Part shown: piece after piece, positions 52,672 to 60,655 of the stretch | Position numbering within the stretch: position 1 is the stretch's first letter | Layout of the letters: each line of letters begins with the position of its first letter | Translations under genes and position numbers: made by a program | Notes under the pieces: model-generated | Database searches by the model: none | Seen by the model: only the letters and a program-made list of their open reading frames with translations | Told to the model about the DNA's origin: nothing | DNA from: Kitasatospora mediocidica KCTC 9733 | GTDB lineage: Bacteria > Actinomycetota > Actinomycetes > Streptomycetales > Streptomycetaceae | Reading direction: 5' to 3' | Length of the DNA stretch: 64,000 nt | Assembly (NCBI RefSeq): GCF_000744225.1 | Contig: NZ_JQLN01000006.1 | Location: 620,001 to 684,000, forward strand

Positions 52672-54195
52672 TCAGCCGAGGGTCCACTGCTGGTTGGAGC
52701 GGCCGGAGCAGGTCCAGAGCTGGGCGAGGGTGCCGTTGGCGGTGGCGGCGCCGGTGACGTCCAGGCACAGGCCGGACTGGACGCCGGTGACGCTGCCGTC
52801 GGTGTTCAGGTGCCACTGCTGGTTGGTCTGGCCGTTGCAGGGCCAGACCACCACCTTGGTGCCGTTGGTGGTGCCCTTGCCGGAGGCGTCCAGGCACAGC
52901 TGGCCGCTGCCGCCGTAGACGGTCAGCTGGTCGGACGAGGTGTGCGTCCAGGTCTGGTTCGAGCCGCCCCAGCAGTCGTAGATCTGCACCTGGGTGCCCG
53001 CCGTGGTCGAGGCGTTCGGCACGTCCAGGCACCTGCCCGCACCCACCGACCGCAACGCACCACTGCTACCGCCGCCGACCGGGGGCGTGCCGCCCAGGGC
53101 GGAGAGCGCCGCGTCGTGGGCCGGCTTGGGTTGGTCGTTGTCGTCGTACATGGTGGCGGCGCCGTAGCCGGGGAAGGTGCCGGGGATCCAGGAGTGCGCG
53201 TCGTCCACGCCCCACTGGGAGACGCCCACGCAGCCGCTGACGGCCAGACAGTCGCGGACCACGGTGGCGTAGTCGGTGCCCTGCTGGGCCAGAGACCCGC
53301 TGGTGGCGGGGAGTTGGATGCGGTCGTCGAGTTCGGTGACGGCGACGTTCAGGCCCAGCGCCGTGAACCGCTGCATGTTGGCCTGCATGTCGCCGGGGAT
53401 CTGGCCGAGGACGAAGTGGCTCTCCAGGCCGATGCCGTCGATCGGCACGCCCTGGGACTTGAGCGAGGAGACGAGGTTGTAGAGCGCGTTGCTCTTGGCG
53501 TTCTCGCCCTCGATGTTGTAGTCGTTGAGGTAGAGCTTGGCGTTGGGGTCGGCGGCGTGCGCGGTGCGCAGCGCGTCGGCGATGTATCCGGAGCCCATGG
53601 CGTTGTAGAAGGCGTCCTGGCGCAACGAGCCGTCCTCGTTGAACGGTTCGTTGACCACGTCCCAGGAATAGACCTGGCCCTTGTAGTGGGTGGCCTCGGT
53701 GGTGATGTGGCCCTCCATTGCTCCCTGGACCTGATTGGTCGGCAAGTTGCTGACCCAAGAGGGGAGTTGGCTGTGCCAGACCAGGTTGTGGCCGCGCACC
53801 CGCATGCCGTTGGCCTTGGCGTAGGCGACGATCTGGTCGCCGGGACCGAAGTTGTAGGCGCCGTTGGACGGCTCGGTGGTGTCCCACTTCATCTCGTTGC
53901 CCGGGGTCACCATGTCGAACTGGGCTGCGGCGACTGCGGTTTCGCCGCTGACGCCGAGATCGCCGTCGGTCAGCGCGGTGCCGAAGTAGCGGCCGTCCGC
54001 CTCGGCGGCGGCCTTGAGCGTCGCGCCGGACGTGGCGGACGTGGCGGACGTGGCGGGGGTGGCGGGGGTGGCGCTCAAGGCCGCCGCCGAGGCGGAAGCG
54101 GCCGTGGCCGGCAGACCGATCGCGGTCGCCAGTGCGGCGGTGAGCAGGACGGCGCGCGCACGGCGCACTGCCCTCACTGCTGTTCCAGATTGCAT
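52672..54195 (-). CDS. Secreted GH10 endo-beta-1,4-xylanase with CBM13
   Basis: 507 aa. Signal peptide to about residue 36. The GH10 barrel (about 60-365) shows GNEMKWDTTEPSNGAYNF, VRGHNLVWHSQLPSW, the acid/base Glu in YSWDVVNEPFNEDG (about 180) and the nucleophile Glu in VAVTELDDR (about 287). After a Gly/Ser linker, residues 377-507 are a CBM13 beta-trefoil with three Q-x-W units (SNQTW, TNQQW, SNQQW). GGAGG precedes the ATG. It cuts xylan backbones outside the cell. The CBM13 is encoded by a 388-bp segment repeated in inverse in the GH54 gene, with which it is divergent. Confidence 0.95.
   Translation of the reverse strand: MQSGTAVRAVRRARAVLLTAALATAIGLPATAASASAAALSATPATPATSATSATSGATLKAAAEADGRYFGTALTDGDLGVSGETAVAAAQFDMVTPGNEMKWDTTEPSNGAYNFGPGDQIVAYAKANGMRVRGHNLVWHSQLPSWVSNLPTNQVQGAMEGHITTEATHYKGQVYSWDVVNEPFNEDGSLRQDAFYNAMGSGYIADALRTAHAADPNAKLYLNDYNIEGENAKSNALYNLVSSLKSQGVPIDGIGLESHFVLGQIPGDMQANMQRFTALGLNVAVTELDDRIQLPATSGSLAQQGTDYATVVRDCLAVSGCVGVSQWGVDDAHSWIPGTFPGYGAATMYDDNDQPKPAHDAALSALGGTPPVGGGSSGALRSVGAGRCLDVPNASTTAGTQVQIYDCWGGSNQTWTHTSSDQLTVYGGSGQLCLDASGKGTTNGTKVVVWPCNGQTNQQWHLNTDGSVTGVQSGLCLDVTGAATANGTLAQLWTCSGRSNQQWTLG
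52678..53065. repeat. 388-bp inverted repeat, left copy (CBM13 of GH10 gene)
   Basis: Reverse complement of 55762-56149. Reading both by eye I find no mismatch. It encodes the carbohydrate-binding module. Confidence 0.85.
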
Positions 54196-54664
54196 GTCCG
54201 ACCTCCAGTGGGTGGTTCCGGAGAGGTGCGCACGCTGACGGCACCGGCGTACGGCGTACGGCCGACGGGTCACGGGTGCGCGGGAGCGGGGGCTGCGACA
54301 GCCCCCTGGGGGAGGGGGCCGGGAAGGCGCCGAGCTGGGCCGTCCGGCAACGGCGCTCGACGAGACCGGCTCCCTGGCACAGGAAAGCCGCCGCCCGATC
54401 GGGGAGTCAAGACGCGGTTGAAAGTTTCGGCATTGTTTCGAAACTTCCGGAGCCCGACGGCGACCGCTGGCCAGCGGAGGAGCCGGATGCGGCGGGTCCG
54501 GCCGCGACCGCGTCCGAATCCACTTCCCGCGCAACCCCTTGACAGCCGGTCAGCGGCACTGCACCGTCTCCTCCCATGACATCCTCCCCCGTGGACCGGC
54601 ATCCCGGGGTGCAGGCTGTTAGCGCTAACACCCCTACTCGTTCGCGCTACAGGGAGATTTCGGG
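54196..54664. other. Divergent GH10/GH54 control region
   Basis: 469 bp without a gene. A TTGACA box lies at 54539-54544 facing the GH54 gene, but no good -10 follows at 17 bp. The palindromic operator is at 54617-54630. The rest is GC-rich sequence with CCG/CGG runs and no further structure I can support. Confidence 0.5.
54617..54630. promoter_or_regulatory. Perfect palindromic operator TGTTAGCGCTAACA
   Basis: 14-bp perfect palindrome with central CG, 34 bp before the GH54 start. LacI-family type. The strongest member of the five-site set in this window. Confidence 0.75.
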
Positions 54665-56155
54665 ATGAAGATCCGTCATGTCTGGGGCCGCCTGCGGCGG
54701 TCACAGCGAACCGCCGCCCCCGCCCGGGCGGCCGCCGCGGCCGCCCTCCTGCTCGGCGCGCTGGTGACCGCCGGAACCACGGCCGCGCCGGCGCAGGCCG
54801 CCACCCAGGGGCCGTGCGACATCTACGCGGCCGGTGGCACGCCGTGCGTGGCCGCGCACTCCACCACGCGTGCGCTGTACGGCTCCTACGGAGGCGCGCT
54901 GTACCAGGTGCGGCGCGCCTCCGACAATGCGACCAAGAACATCGGTCTGCTGAGCACCGGCGGCTACGCCGACGCCGCGGCGCAGGACGCGTTCTGTGCG
55001 GGCACCAGCTGCGTCATCACGGTGATCTACGACCAGTCCGGCAAGGGCAACAACCTCACCCAGGCACCCGGCGGCGGTGCCGCCCACAACGCCGACAACC
55101 TGGCCGACGCCACCGCCGCGCCGATCACCCTGGGCGGGCACCAGGCGTACGGCGTCTACGTGGCCTCCGGAACCGGCTACCGCGACGACAACACCTCGGG
55201 CATCGCCACCGGTGACCAGCCGGAGGGCATGTACGCGGTGCTGGACGGCACGCACTTCAACGGCGGCTGCTGCTTCGACTACGGCAACGCCGAGACCAAC
55301 AACAACGACAACGGCAACGGCACCATGGAGGCCATCTACTTCGGCGACATCAAGGTCTGGGGCTACGGCAGCGGCAACGGACCGTGGGTGATGGCCGATC
55401 AGGAGAACGGCCTGTTCTCCGGGGTGAACGCCGGCTACAACGCGAATGACCCGAGCGTCAACGACCGTTTCCTGACCGCCATGGTCAAGGGCGGGCCGAA
55501 CCAGTGGGCGATCCGCTCCGGCGACGCGCAGTCGGGCGGCCTGGCCACCGGCTACAGCGGGGCGCGGCCCAACGTGTCAGGCTACAACCCGATGCACAAG
55601 GAGGGTGCGATCATCCTGGGCATCGGCGGTGACAACAGCAACGGGTCGGCGGGCACCTTCTACGAGGGCGTGATGACCTCCGGCTACCCGAGCGACGCCA
55701 CCGAGAACTCCGTCCAGGCCAACATCACCGCCGCCGGGTACGGCACCGCCACGGGGGTCGCCAGTGGTGCGTTGCGGTCGGTGGGTGCGGGCAGGTGCCT
55801 GGACGTGCCGAACGCCTCGACCACGGCGGGCACCCAGGTGCAGATCTACGACTGCTGGGGCGGCTCGAACCAGACCTGGACGCACACCTCGTCCGACCAG
55901 CTGACCGTCTACGGCGGCAGCGGCCAGCTGTGCCTGGACGCCTCCGGCAAGGGCACCACCAACGGCACCAAGGTGGTGGTCTGGCCCTGCAACGGCCAGA
56001 CCAACCAGCAGTGGCACCTGAACACCGACGGCAGCGTCACCGGCGTCCAGTCCGGCCTGTGCCTGGACGTCACCGGCGCCGCCACCGCCAACGGCACCCT
56101 CGCCCAGCTCTGGACCTGCTCCGGCCGCTCCAACCAGCAGTGGACCCTCAGTTGA
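54665..56155 (+). CDS. Secreted GH54 alpha-L-arabinofuranosidase with CBM13
   Basis: 496 aa. Signal peptide to about residue 42 (APAQA). The GH54 catalytic domain (about 45-360) begins GPCDIYAAGGTPCVAAHSTTRALYGSY. It includes HFNGGCCFDYGNAETNNNDNG, with the adjacent Cys pair and Glu, and late GAIILGIGGDNSNGSAGTFYEG with the Asp. Fungal GH54 enzymes carry a CBM42 at the C-terminus; here a CBM13 trefoil (366-496) takes its place. That module is identical to the xylanase's except for the last residue. It removes arabinose from arabinoxylan and would act together with the xylanase. Likely controlled by the operator at 54617. Confidence 0.93.
   Translation: MKIRHVWGRLRRSQRTAAPARAAAAAALLLGALVTAGTTAAPAQAATQGPCDIYAAGGTPCVAAHSTTRALYGSYGGALYQVRRASDNATKNIGLLSTGGYADAAAQDAFCAGTSCVITVIYDQSGKGNNLTQAPGGGAAHNADNLADATAAPITLGGHQAYGVYVASGTGYRDDNTSGIATGDQPEGMYAVLDGTHFNGGCCFDYGNAETNNNDNGNGTMEAIYFGDIKVWGYGSGNGPWVMADQENGLFSGVNAGYNANDPSVNDRFLTAMVKGGPNQWAIRSGDAQSGGLATGYSGARPNVSGYNPMHKEGAIILGIGGDNSNGSAGTFYEGVMTSGYPSDATENSVQANITAAGYGTATGVASGALRSVGAGRCLDVPNASTTAGTQVQIYDCWGGSNQTWTHTSSDQLTVYGGSGQLCLDASGKGTTNGTKVVVWPCNGQTNQQWHLNTDGSVTGVQSGLCLDVTGAATANGTLAQLWTCSGRSNQQWTLS
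55762..56149. repeat. 388-bp inverted repeat, right copy (CBM13 of GH54 gene)
   Basis: Partner of 52678-53065. Both copies stop within a few codons of their genes' ends and start at the linker. Confidence 0.85.
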
Positions 56156-56162
56156 CGCCGGC

Positions 56163-56191
56163 TTGACAGAAAATGTGTGAGCGTTAACACT
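56163..56191 (+). promoter_or_regulatory. Promoter with embedded operator, apparently orphaned
   Basis: TTGACA (56163-56168), 7 bp, TGTGAGCGTTAACA (56176-56189), with AACACT at the -10 position (17-bp spacer). The next gene on this strand starts 260 bp later and encodes an unrelated serine hydrolase. Confidence 0.55.
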
Positions 56192-56218
56192 CTTCTTTCT
56201 CGGTGCCATCGAGAGCTC

Positions 56219-56265
56219 CGTCGGCCGGAGGTGGCTGCCCCCAGGTCTCCCAACTCCGGCCGACG
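56219..56265. repeat. Perfect 12-bp inverted repeat
   Basis: 56219-56230 pairs with 56254-56265 (loop 23). It lies downstream of the orphan promoter; may act as a terminator or protein site. Confidence 0.5.
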
Positions 56266-56453
56266 GCCCTGCGTCCCGCCCCCTGGAGGGTGGGGAGCGG
56301 GACGGAACCCGGCGCCGGTGCGGTCCCCCACTGCCTCAACGGGGGCCGCTCCGGCGACGGGTGGCGATGCGGGGGGCTGCACTGGTGTCCCTGACCCGAG
56401 GGCGCGACTCCGAGACGGCTTGACGATCACTCAGAGCTGACAGAATCGATGTC

Positions 56454-57359
56454 ATGACGGACGACATCCGAGAGATCTTCGAACGGGCCGGCTGCGAGGG
56501 CGCTTTATGCGTCCAGCCGCTGGAAGGTGACGCCGAGGTCGGTCTGCTGGCTGATGAGCCTGTGGTCCCGGCCTCGGTGGTCAAGGTGCAGGTCGCCCTC
56601 GAGGCGGAGACCTGGTTCGTTGAAGGCCGATTGGACCCGTGCGAGCGGGTGACGCTGAGTGCCGCCGATCGGACTCCCGGCCCGGTTGGGATCTCGCTCT
56701 TCAACGACGATGCCGTGCTCTCGTGGCGGGACATGGTCGTCCTGATGCTCACCATCAGCGATAACGACACCACCGACGCGCTGCTGCGGCGGGTCGGCGT
56801 CGGCGCACTCAACGCGACGGCGACTCGGCTCGGTCTGACCGGTACGGTGATCGAGTCCGACCTGCGGACCATGCTCGACTCCATCGGCCAGGATATCGGC
56901 CGTGCCGGCTGGCAGGACTTGCTGGCCTGGGTAGCCGGCGCATCGGCGAACGAGATGGCGCAGGCCGACGAGAGGCTCCTGGCCTCCCGCGCCTTGGACC
57001 CGTCGCAGGGGACCCGCACCACTCCTCGCGACATGGTCGACCTGCTGCGGCTGATCTGGACTGACCAGGCGGGCCCGGCAGCCGCGTGTGAGCGTGTGCG
57101 CGCCGCGATGGCAAGGCAGGTGACCCGGCACCGGATCGCGAGCGGGTTCCGGTTGCCAGTACGGGTCGCGGCCAAGAGTGGCAGCCTGGCCGGCGTGATC
57201 CGCAACGAGATCGGAGTGATCTCCTATCCCGACGGCCGCCGGTATGCCGCCGCTGTTTTCACTCGATCCCGGCCGGGCTCGGACGACGCCGCGATCAGCC
57301 GGGCCATCGGCGCCGTCACCGCGCAGGCCGTCACCGCGTTGCAGGACAGGGGTGCCTGA
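56454..57359 (+). CDS. Class A beta-lactamase-like serine hydrolase, no signal peptide
   Basis: 301 aa. The penicillin-recognising triad is present: SxxK in PASVVKVQVA (Ser about 42), SDN in LTISDNDTTDAL, and the KTG element as AAKSGSLAGV. The E-x-x-L-N omega-loop Glu of true class A enzymes is not evident. No signal peptide or membrane segment is seen, so it should stay in the cytoplasm, which is unusual for a beta-lactamase. It may be an esterase, amidase or peptidase. The ribosome site is weak. Confidence 0.8.
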   Translation: MTDDIREIFERAGCEGALCVQPLEGDAEVGLLADEPVVPASVVKVQVALEAETWFVEGRLDPCERVTLSAADRTPGPVGISLFNDDAVLSWRDMVVLMLTISDNDTTDALLRRVGVGALNATATRLGLTGTVIESDLRTMLDSIGQDIGRAGWQDLLAWVAGASANEMAQADERLLASRALDPSQGTRTTPRDMVDLLRLIWTDQAGPAAACERVRAAMARQVTRHRIASGFRLPVRVAAKSGSLAGVIRNEIGVISYPDGRRYAAAVFTRSRPGSDDAAISRAIGAVTAQAVTALQDRGA

Positions 57360-57570
57360 AGTCCTTGGCATGGACGCAGACCGGTGGCGGGCGATGTTCA
57401 GCCAGGCCGTGGCCCGGATCGCGGGGGCCGGTTCGGCTGACGAGTCATGAGACGCTCGAGTGCGGTGTCGGCAGCACTGCCGCCGGCGCGAGAGGCGCCT
57501 CCCACTCGCGGCGGCACGCTGACCCGAAATTCCCACCGTGTGATCCGGACCGGACCGAAGGGAAGACGCC

Positions 57571-58038
57571 ATGACCATGCCCTACCTCGCACAGCCGGAC
57601 CAGCACCAGCGACTCGAATGGCTCGACGGCGGAGTACTGGCACTCCTCCTCGACAGCGCCGCCACCGATGGACAGTTGACCGTCGGACGCTTCAGTGTCA
57701 CCAAGGGCGAGGCCCCGCCGTACCACCTGCACACCCGTGAGGACGAGGTCTTCATGCTGCTCAAGGGCGAGGCCCTGTTGTGGTGCGACGACAAGGAGAT
57801 GGAGCTTTCGGAGGGCGGCATCGTCTACCTGCCCAGGAACATCCCGCACGGCTACCGGATCACCTCCGACACCGCCGATCTGCTGATGATCTGCACTCCC
57901 GGCGGCATCGAGGGCATGTTCCGCCACTCCGGCCGGGACCTGGCGACCCCCCGCCCCGAGGGCTTCCAACTCTCGCAGCAGAGCATGGCCGAGGGCGCCG
58001 ACCTCTACGGTCAGATCATCCTCGGCCCGCCACGCTGA
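57571..58038 (+). CDS. Cupin-domain protein
   Basis: 155 aa, single cupin. Motif 1 is PPYHLHTREDEVFMLLKGE (two His and a Glu, metal ligands). Motif 2 is VYLPRNIPHGYRI (third His). These match small cupins of the quercetin dioxygenase-like or sugar-isomerase-like kind. AAGGGAAG lies upstream of the ATG. Substrate unknown. Convergent with the AraC fragment, whose end is 6 bp away. Confidence 0.88.
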   Translation: MTMPYLAQPDQHQRLEWLDGGVLALLLDSAATDGQLTVGRFSVTKGEAPPYHLHTREDEVFMLLKGEALLWCDDKEMELSEGGIVYLPRNIPHGYRITSDTADLLMICTPGGIEGMFRHSGRDLATPRPEGFQLSQQSMAEGADLYGQIILGPPR

Positions 58039-58044
58039 TCCCGC

Positions 58045-58375
58045 TCAGGCCGGTACGACTGCCCGGGTGCCGTCGGCGGCGCGGACGGCGCGCGCGGATG
58101 CCCCGAGTTCGCGGTGGCAGGCTTTGTTGAACGCCTGCAGGTCGGGGATGCCGACGGAGGCGGCGACGGCGGGGATGGACAGGGTGGTGGCCCGCAGGAA
58201 GTGGCGTGCCCGTTCCATCCGGCGGGACCGGATGTAGCCGACGACCGTCTCCCCGGTGGTGGCGCGGAACAGCCGGGTGAGGTGGTTGTGGGAGACGCCG
58301 GCCGCCTTGGCGATCTCCGGCACCGTCAGGGGCTCCGTCAGGCGCGCCTCGTGGTACGAGCCGGCGACCGGCCGG
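58045..58375 (-). pseudogene. Truncated AraC-family regulator (HTH only)
   Basis: About 105 codons of the C-terminal AraC/XylS double HTH remain: LTVPEIAKAAGVSHNHLTRLF, then GYIRSRRMERARHFL and SIPAVAASVGIPDLQAF. The sensor half is missing. At about 58376 the AraC-like sequence stops and material of another origin, coding on the opposite strand, begins. No start codon with ribosome site is available. Confidence 0.75.
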
Positions 58376-58379
58376 CTGG

Positions 58380-58489
58380 AACGGTACAACCGCATTCTGC
58401 TGTGGCGGGAGCTGACCGGCGACCACGGCTTCGACCTCGACCACTGGGTGACCAGGGTCTCCAACCGCCCACAGGAGGCCGCGGTATGA
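58380..58489 (+). pseudogene. C-terminal gene fragment abutting the AraC truncation
   Basis: About 36 clean codons ending the frame: LERYNRILLWRELTGDHGFD, then LDHWVTRVSNRPQEAAV and stop. The stop overlaps the ATG of the next small gene (ATGA). It is the tail of a larger enzyme of a lost operon. Family not recognised. Confidence 0.5.
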
Positions 58490-58797
58490 CCATCGAATCG
58501 ACCCTCCCGGTGCGGGCGACGCTCCGTCAGCAGGTACTCGTGCTGTACCTGTCCGACTCGGCGCTCGACTCGTACGTCGTCGGCTGGTCGCAGTACGACG
58601 GCACCGGCCGCACCTCGCCCACCACGGGTGACGGCGACGAGCCGCCCTAAGACTCGGGAGTGGCGGCGCTCCAGGACGGCTGGCGGTTGTTCCAGGCGGC
58701 CCAGCTCATCCCGCCGTATCCGGGCCACGAGTACGACGTCTCCTTCCTCAAGCACGAGTTCTTCTTCGAACGGATCGTTGACACCGGCGCACCATGA
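58486..58797 (+). pseudogene. Small gene interrupted by one in-frame stop
   Basis: Starts MTIESTLPVRATLRQQVLVL with GGAGG upstream. After 54 codons a TAA (58648-58650) occurs, but coding quality continues in the same frame for 49 more codons (DSGVAALQDGWRLFQAAQLI and FLKHEFFFERIVD) to a TGA. A single change of TAC to TAA would explain it. The full protein would be about 103 aa. Unknown function. It was translationally coupled to the fragment before it. Confidence 0.55.
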
Positions 58798-58807
58798 TCC
58801 ATCGCGC

Positions 58808-58836
58808 TTGACAGGATCATTGTGAGCGTTAACAAT
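58808..58836 (+). promoter_or_regulatory. galM promoter with embedded operator
   Basis: TTGACA (58808-58813), 7 bp, TGTGAGCGTTAACA (58821-58834), AACAAT at the -10 position (58831-58836). Same geometry as 56163-56191. Confidence 0.65.
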
Positions 58837-58966
58837 CTCACTGCGCGGTAGTTGAGATGTGAACCTCTCGGCTTCGCCGATCGAGTTTCCGGTGTCGCCG
58901 GCCACCCTGCTCGTCGGCGGCGCCCGTTCGGCCCTCCTGAGGGGGAGGCAGCGGAACGGTGATCTG

Positions 58967-59086
58967 CCGCTGGTGTGCCTTCCCTTCCCCGGACGAGGGC
59001 GCACCAGCGGCGGGGAAGGGCCGGAATCTGGCCGGTACCCCTCTCGAATCCGACAACGCCTGCTCCCAGGGCGGGCGTTGTGCTTT
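58967..59086 (+). promoter_or_regulatory. Structured 5' leader of galM with interlocking stems
   Basis: Stem 1 pairs 58967-58979 with 58998-59010 (13 bp, one G-U). Stem 2 pairs 58982-58990 with 59012-59020 (9 bp, perfect). Their order A-B-A'-B' means they can form a pseudoknot or exclude each other. A third stem, ACAACGCCTGC with GCGGGCGTTGT (about 59056-59086, one G-U), follows 30 bases before the start codon. The rest of the 317-bp gap 58798-59114 holds only the promoter. Confidence 0.5.
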
Positions 59087-59114
59087 TCCCGCACAATGCC
59101 GAACGGAGAGTCCC

Positions 59115-60203
59115 GTGTCGAGAGACGCACTCGAAACCACCGGTGAACCGAAGGCGACCCAGGAGACTGCCGGGACGCTCCCGGACGGGCGGTGCGTCAC
59201 CCGTTGGACGTTCGGCTTCCCGGGGTGCGTCAGCGTGGAGGTGCTCAACCTGGGCGCCCGGCTGCAGGCCGTCCACGCGCCGGACTGGGAGGGGGTGCGG
59301 GCCAACGTCGTCCTCTGCTGCGACGGCGTGCCGGAACTGCTCGGGGAGGCCGCGTACTTCGGTGCGACAGCCGGCCGCTACGCCAACCGGATCGCGCGCG
59401 GTGCGCTGCCCCTGGACGGCAGGGTGCACCAGCTGGCCACCCAGGCCGGCGGGCACACCCTGCACGGCGGACCGGACGGGTTCGCCACCCGCCTGTGGGA
59501 CGGCGTGGTGGTCCGGGCGGGTCGGCGGGTCGGCGTCCGGTTCCGCCTGCACAGCCCGGACGGCGACCAGGGATTCCCGGGCGCGGTCACCGCAGAGGTG
59601 AGCTATCTGCTCGACCCGGACGGTGAACTCTCCGTCGGCTACCGGGCGACCACGGACGCCCCGACGGTGGTCAACCTCACCAACCACGCGTACTTCAACC
59701 TGGCGGGCGAGGGCCGCTCGACGGTGCTCGACCACCTGCTCCAGGTCAACGCCGACCGGTACACCCCCGTGGACCCGGAGCTGATCCCGCTCGGTCCCGC
59801 CGAGCCGGTCGACGGCACGCCGTTCGACCTCCGCGAGCCACGGGCGATCGGTCGCCGGATCGCCGCCGACCATCCGCAGATCCGGCTGGCCGGTGGCGGC
59901 TTCGACCACAACTGGGTGCTCGACGGCACCGGTCTGCGGCAGGCCGCCGTGCTGAGCCACCCGGGCAACGGCCGGCGCGTCGAGTGCCTGACGACCGAAC
60001 CGGGCATCCAGGTCTACACCGCCAACCACTTCGACGGCTCGCTCACCGGCCGCTACGGCCGGGCGTACCCCGCGCACGCGGGCATCGCGTTGGAGACCCA
60101 GCACTTCCCCGACTCGCCCAACCGGCCCGAGTACCCCTCCACCGTCCTGCGTCCGGGGGAGGAGTACCGCTCCACCACGGTGTACCGCTTCTCGGCCGGG
60201 TGA
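59115..60203 (+). CDS. galM: Aldose 1-epimerase
   Basis: 362 aa from a GTG with GGAGAG four bases before it; the frame extends upstream into the structured leader without a ribosome site. Family motifs: YFGATAGRYANRIARG, GGHTLHGG (His), VVNLTNHAYFNL (catalytic His) and IALETQHFPDSPN (catalytic Glu). It interconverts alpha and beta anomers of aldoses (galactose, xylose, arabinose or glucose). No signal peptide. With an operator-bearing promoter upstream it probably belongs to the pentose/hemicellulose response of this region. Confidence 0.92.
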   Translation: MSRDALETTGEPKATQETAGTLPDGRCVTRWTFGFPGCVSVEVLNLGARLQAVHAPDWEGVRANVVLCCDGVPELLGEAAYFGATAGRYANRIARGALPLDGRVHQLATQAGGHTLHGGPDGFATRLWDGVVVRAGRRVGVRFRLHSPDGDQGFPGAVTAEVSYLLDPDGELSVGYRATTDAPTVVNLTNHAYFNLAGEGRSTVLDHLLQVNADRYTPVDPELIPLGPAEPVDGTPFDLREPRAIGRRIAADHPQIRLAGGGFDHNWVLDGTGLRQAAVLSHPGNGRRVECLTTEPGIQVYTANHFDGSLTGRYGRAYPAHAGIALETQHFPDSPNRPEYPSTVLRPGEEYRSTTVYRFSAG

Positions 60204-60226
60204 GCAGCAGTCCCGGGTGAGCAGGA

Positions 60227-60255
60227 GGCCCGGGCCCACACGCGGGGCCCGGGCC
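60227..60255. terminator. Terminator hairpin after galM
   Basis: Perfect 11-bp stem GGCCCGGGCCC (60227-60237) with 60245-60255, loop of 7, starting 24 bp beyond the stop. Confidence 0.75.
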
Positions 60256-60263
60256 GGCCGCAC

Positions 60264-60490
60264 TCAGGGCCCGGCGTAGGCCGTCGCCTTGATGCCGTAG
60301 AGCTCGGCGTAGCGGCCCCGCTCGGCCAGGAGCTCCCGGTGCGAGCCGATCTCCACGAGCCGCCCGCCGTCGAGCACCAGGATGAGATCGGCGCCGGTGA
60401 CCGTGGAGAAGCGGTGCGAGACGATCACCCTGATCGCCCCGGTGCGCGCGGCGAGGTCGCGGGCCCGGACCATCTGCCGTTGGAAGATCC
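60264..60490 (-). pseudogene. C-terminal fragment of an ABC exporter ATPase
   Basis: About 74 codons: RARDLAARTGAIRVIVSHRFSTVTGADLILVL in outline, including the H-loop SHRFSTV, then GGRLVEIGSHRELLAERGRYAEL. Walker A, signature and Walker B are absent, and the frame upstream becomes noise. It resembles the end of MsbA-type exporter half-transporters. The 165 bp up to the next gene hold nothing. Confidence 0.75.
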
Positions 60491-60655
60491 CGGCGCGCCA
60501 TGGCCGCCGGCGGTGCGGTGGATGACGACGGTCAGCAGCGGGGCCCGCGCGTCGCGCAGGGGGCGGAGGAGCGACAGGGAACGGTCCGGGATGGGGATCA
60601 CGGGAGTGGGTCCTCAAGAGGGGACGGGGTGATGGGCTCGGCGGGGCAGGCTCTC

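Noticed and set aside
57370..57450. 26-codon plus-strand frame MDADRWRAMFSQAVARIAG... after the beta-lactamase-like gene
   Set aside because: Coding-like but too short to assign, with no ribosome site; may be another gene tail.
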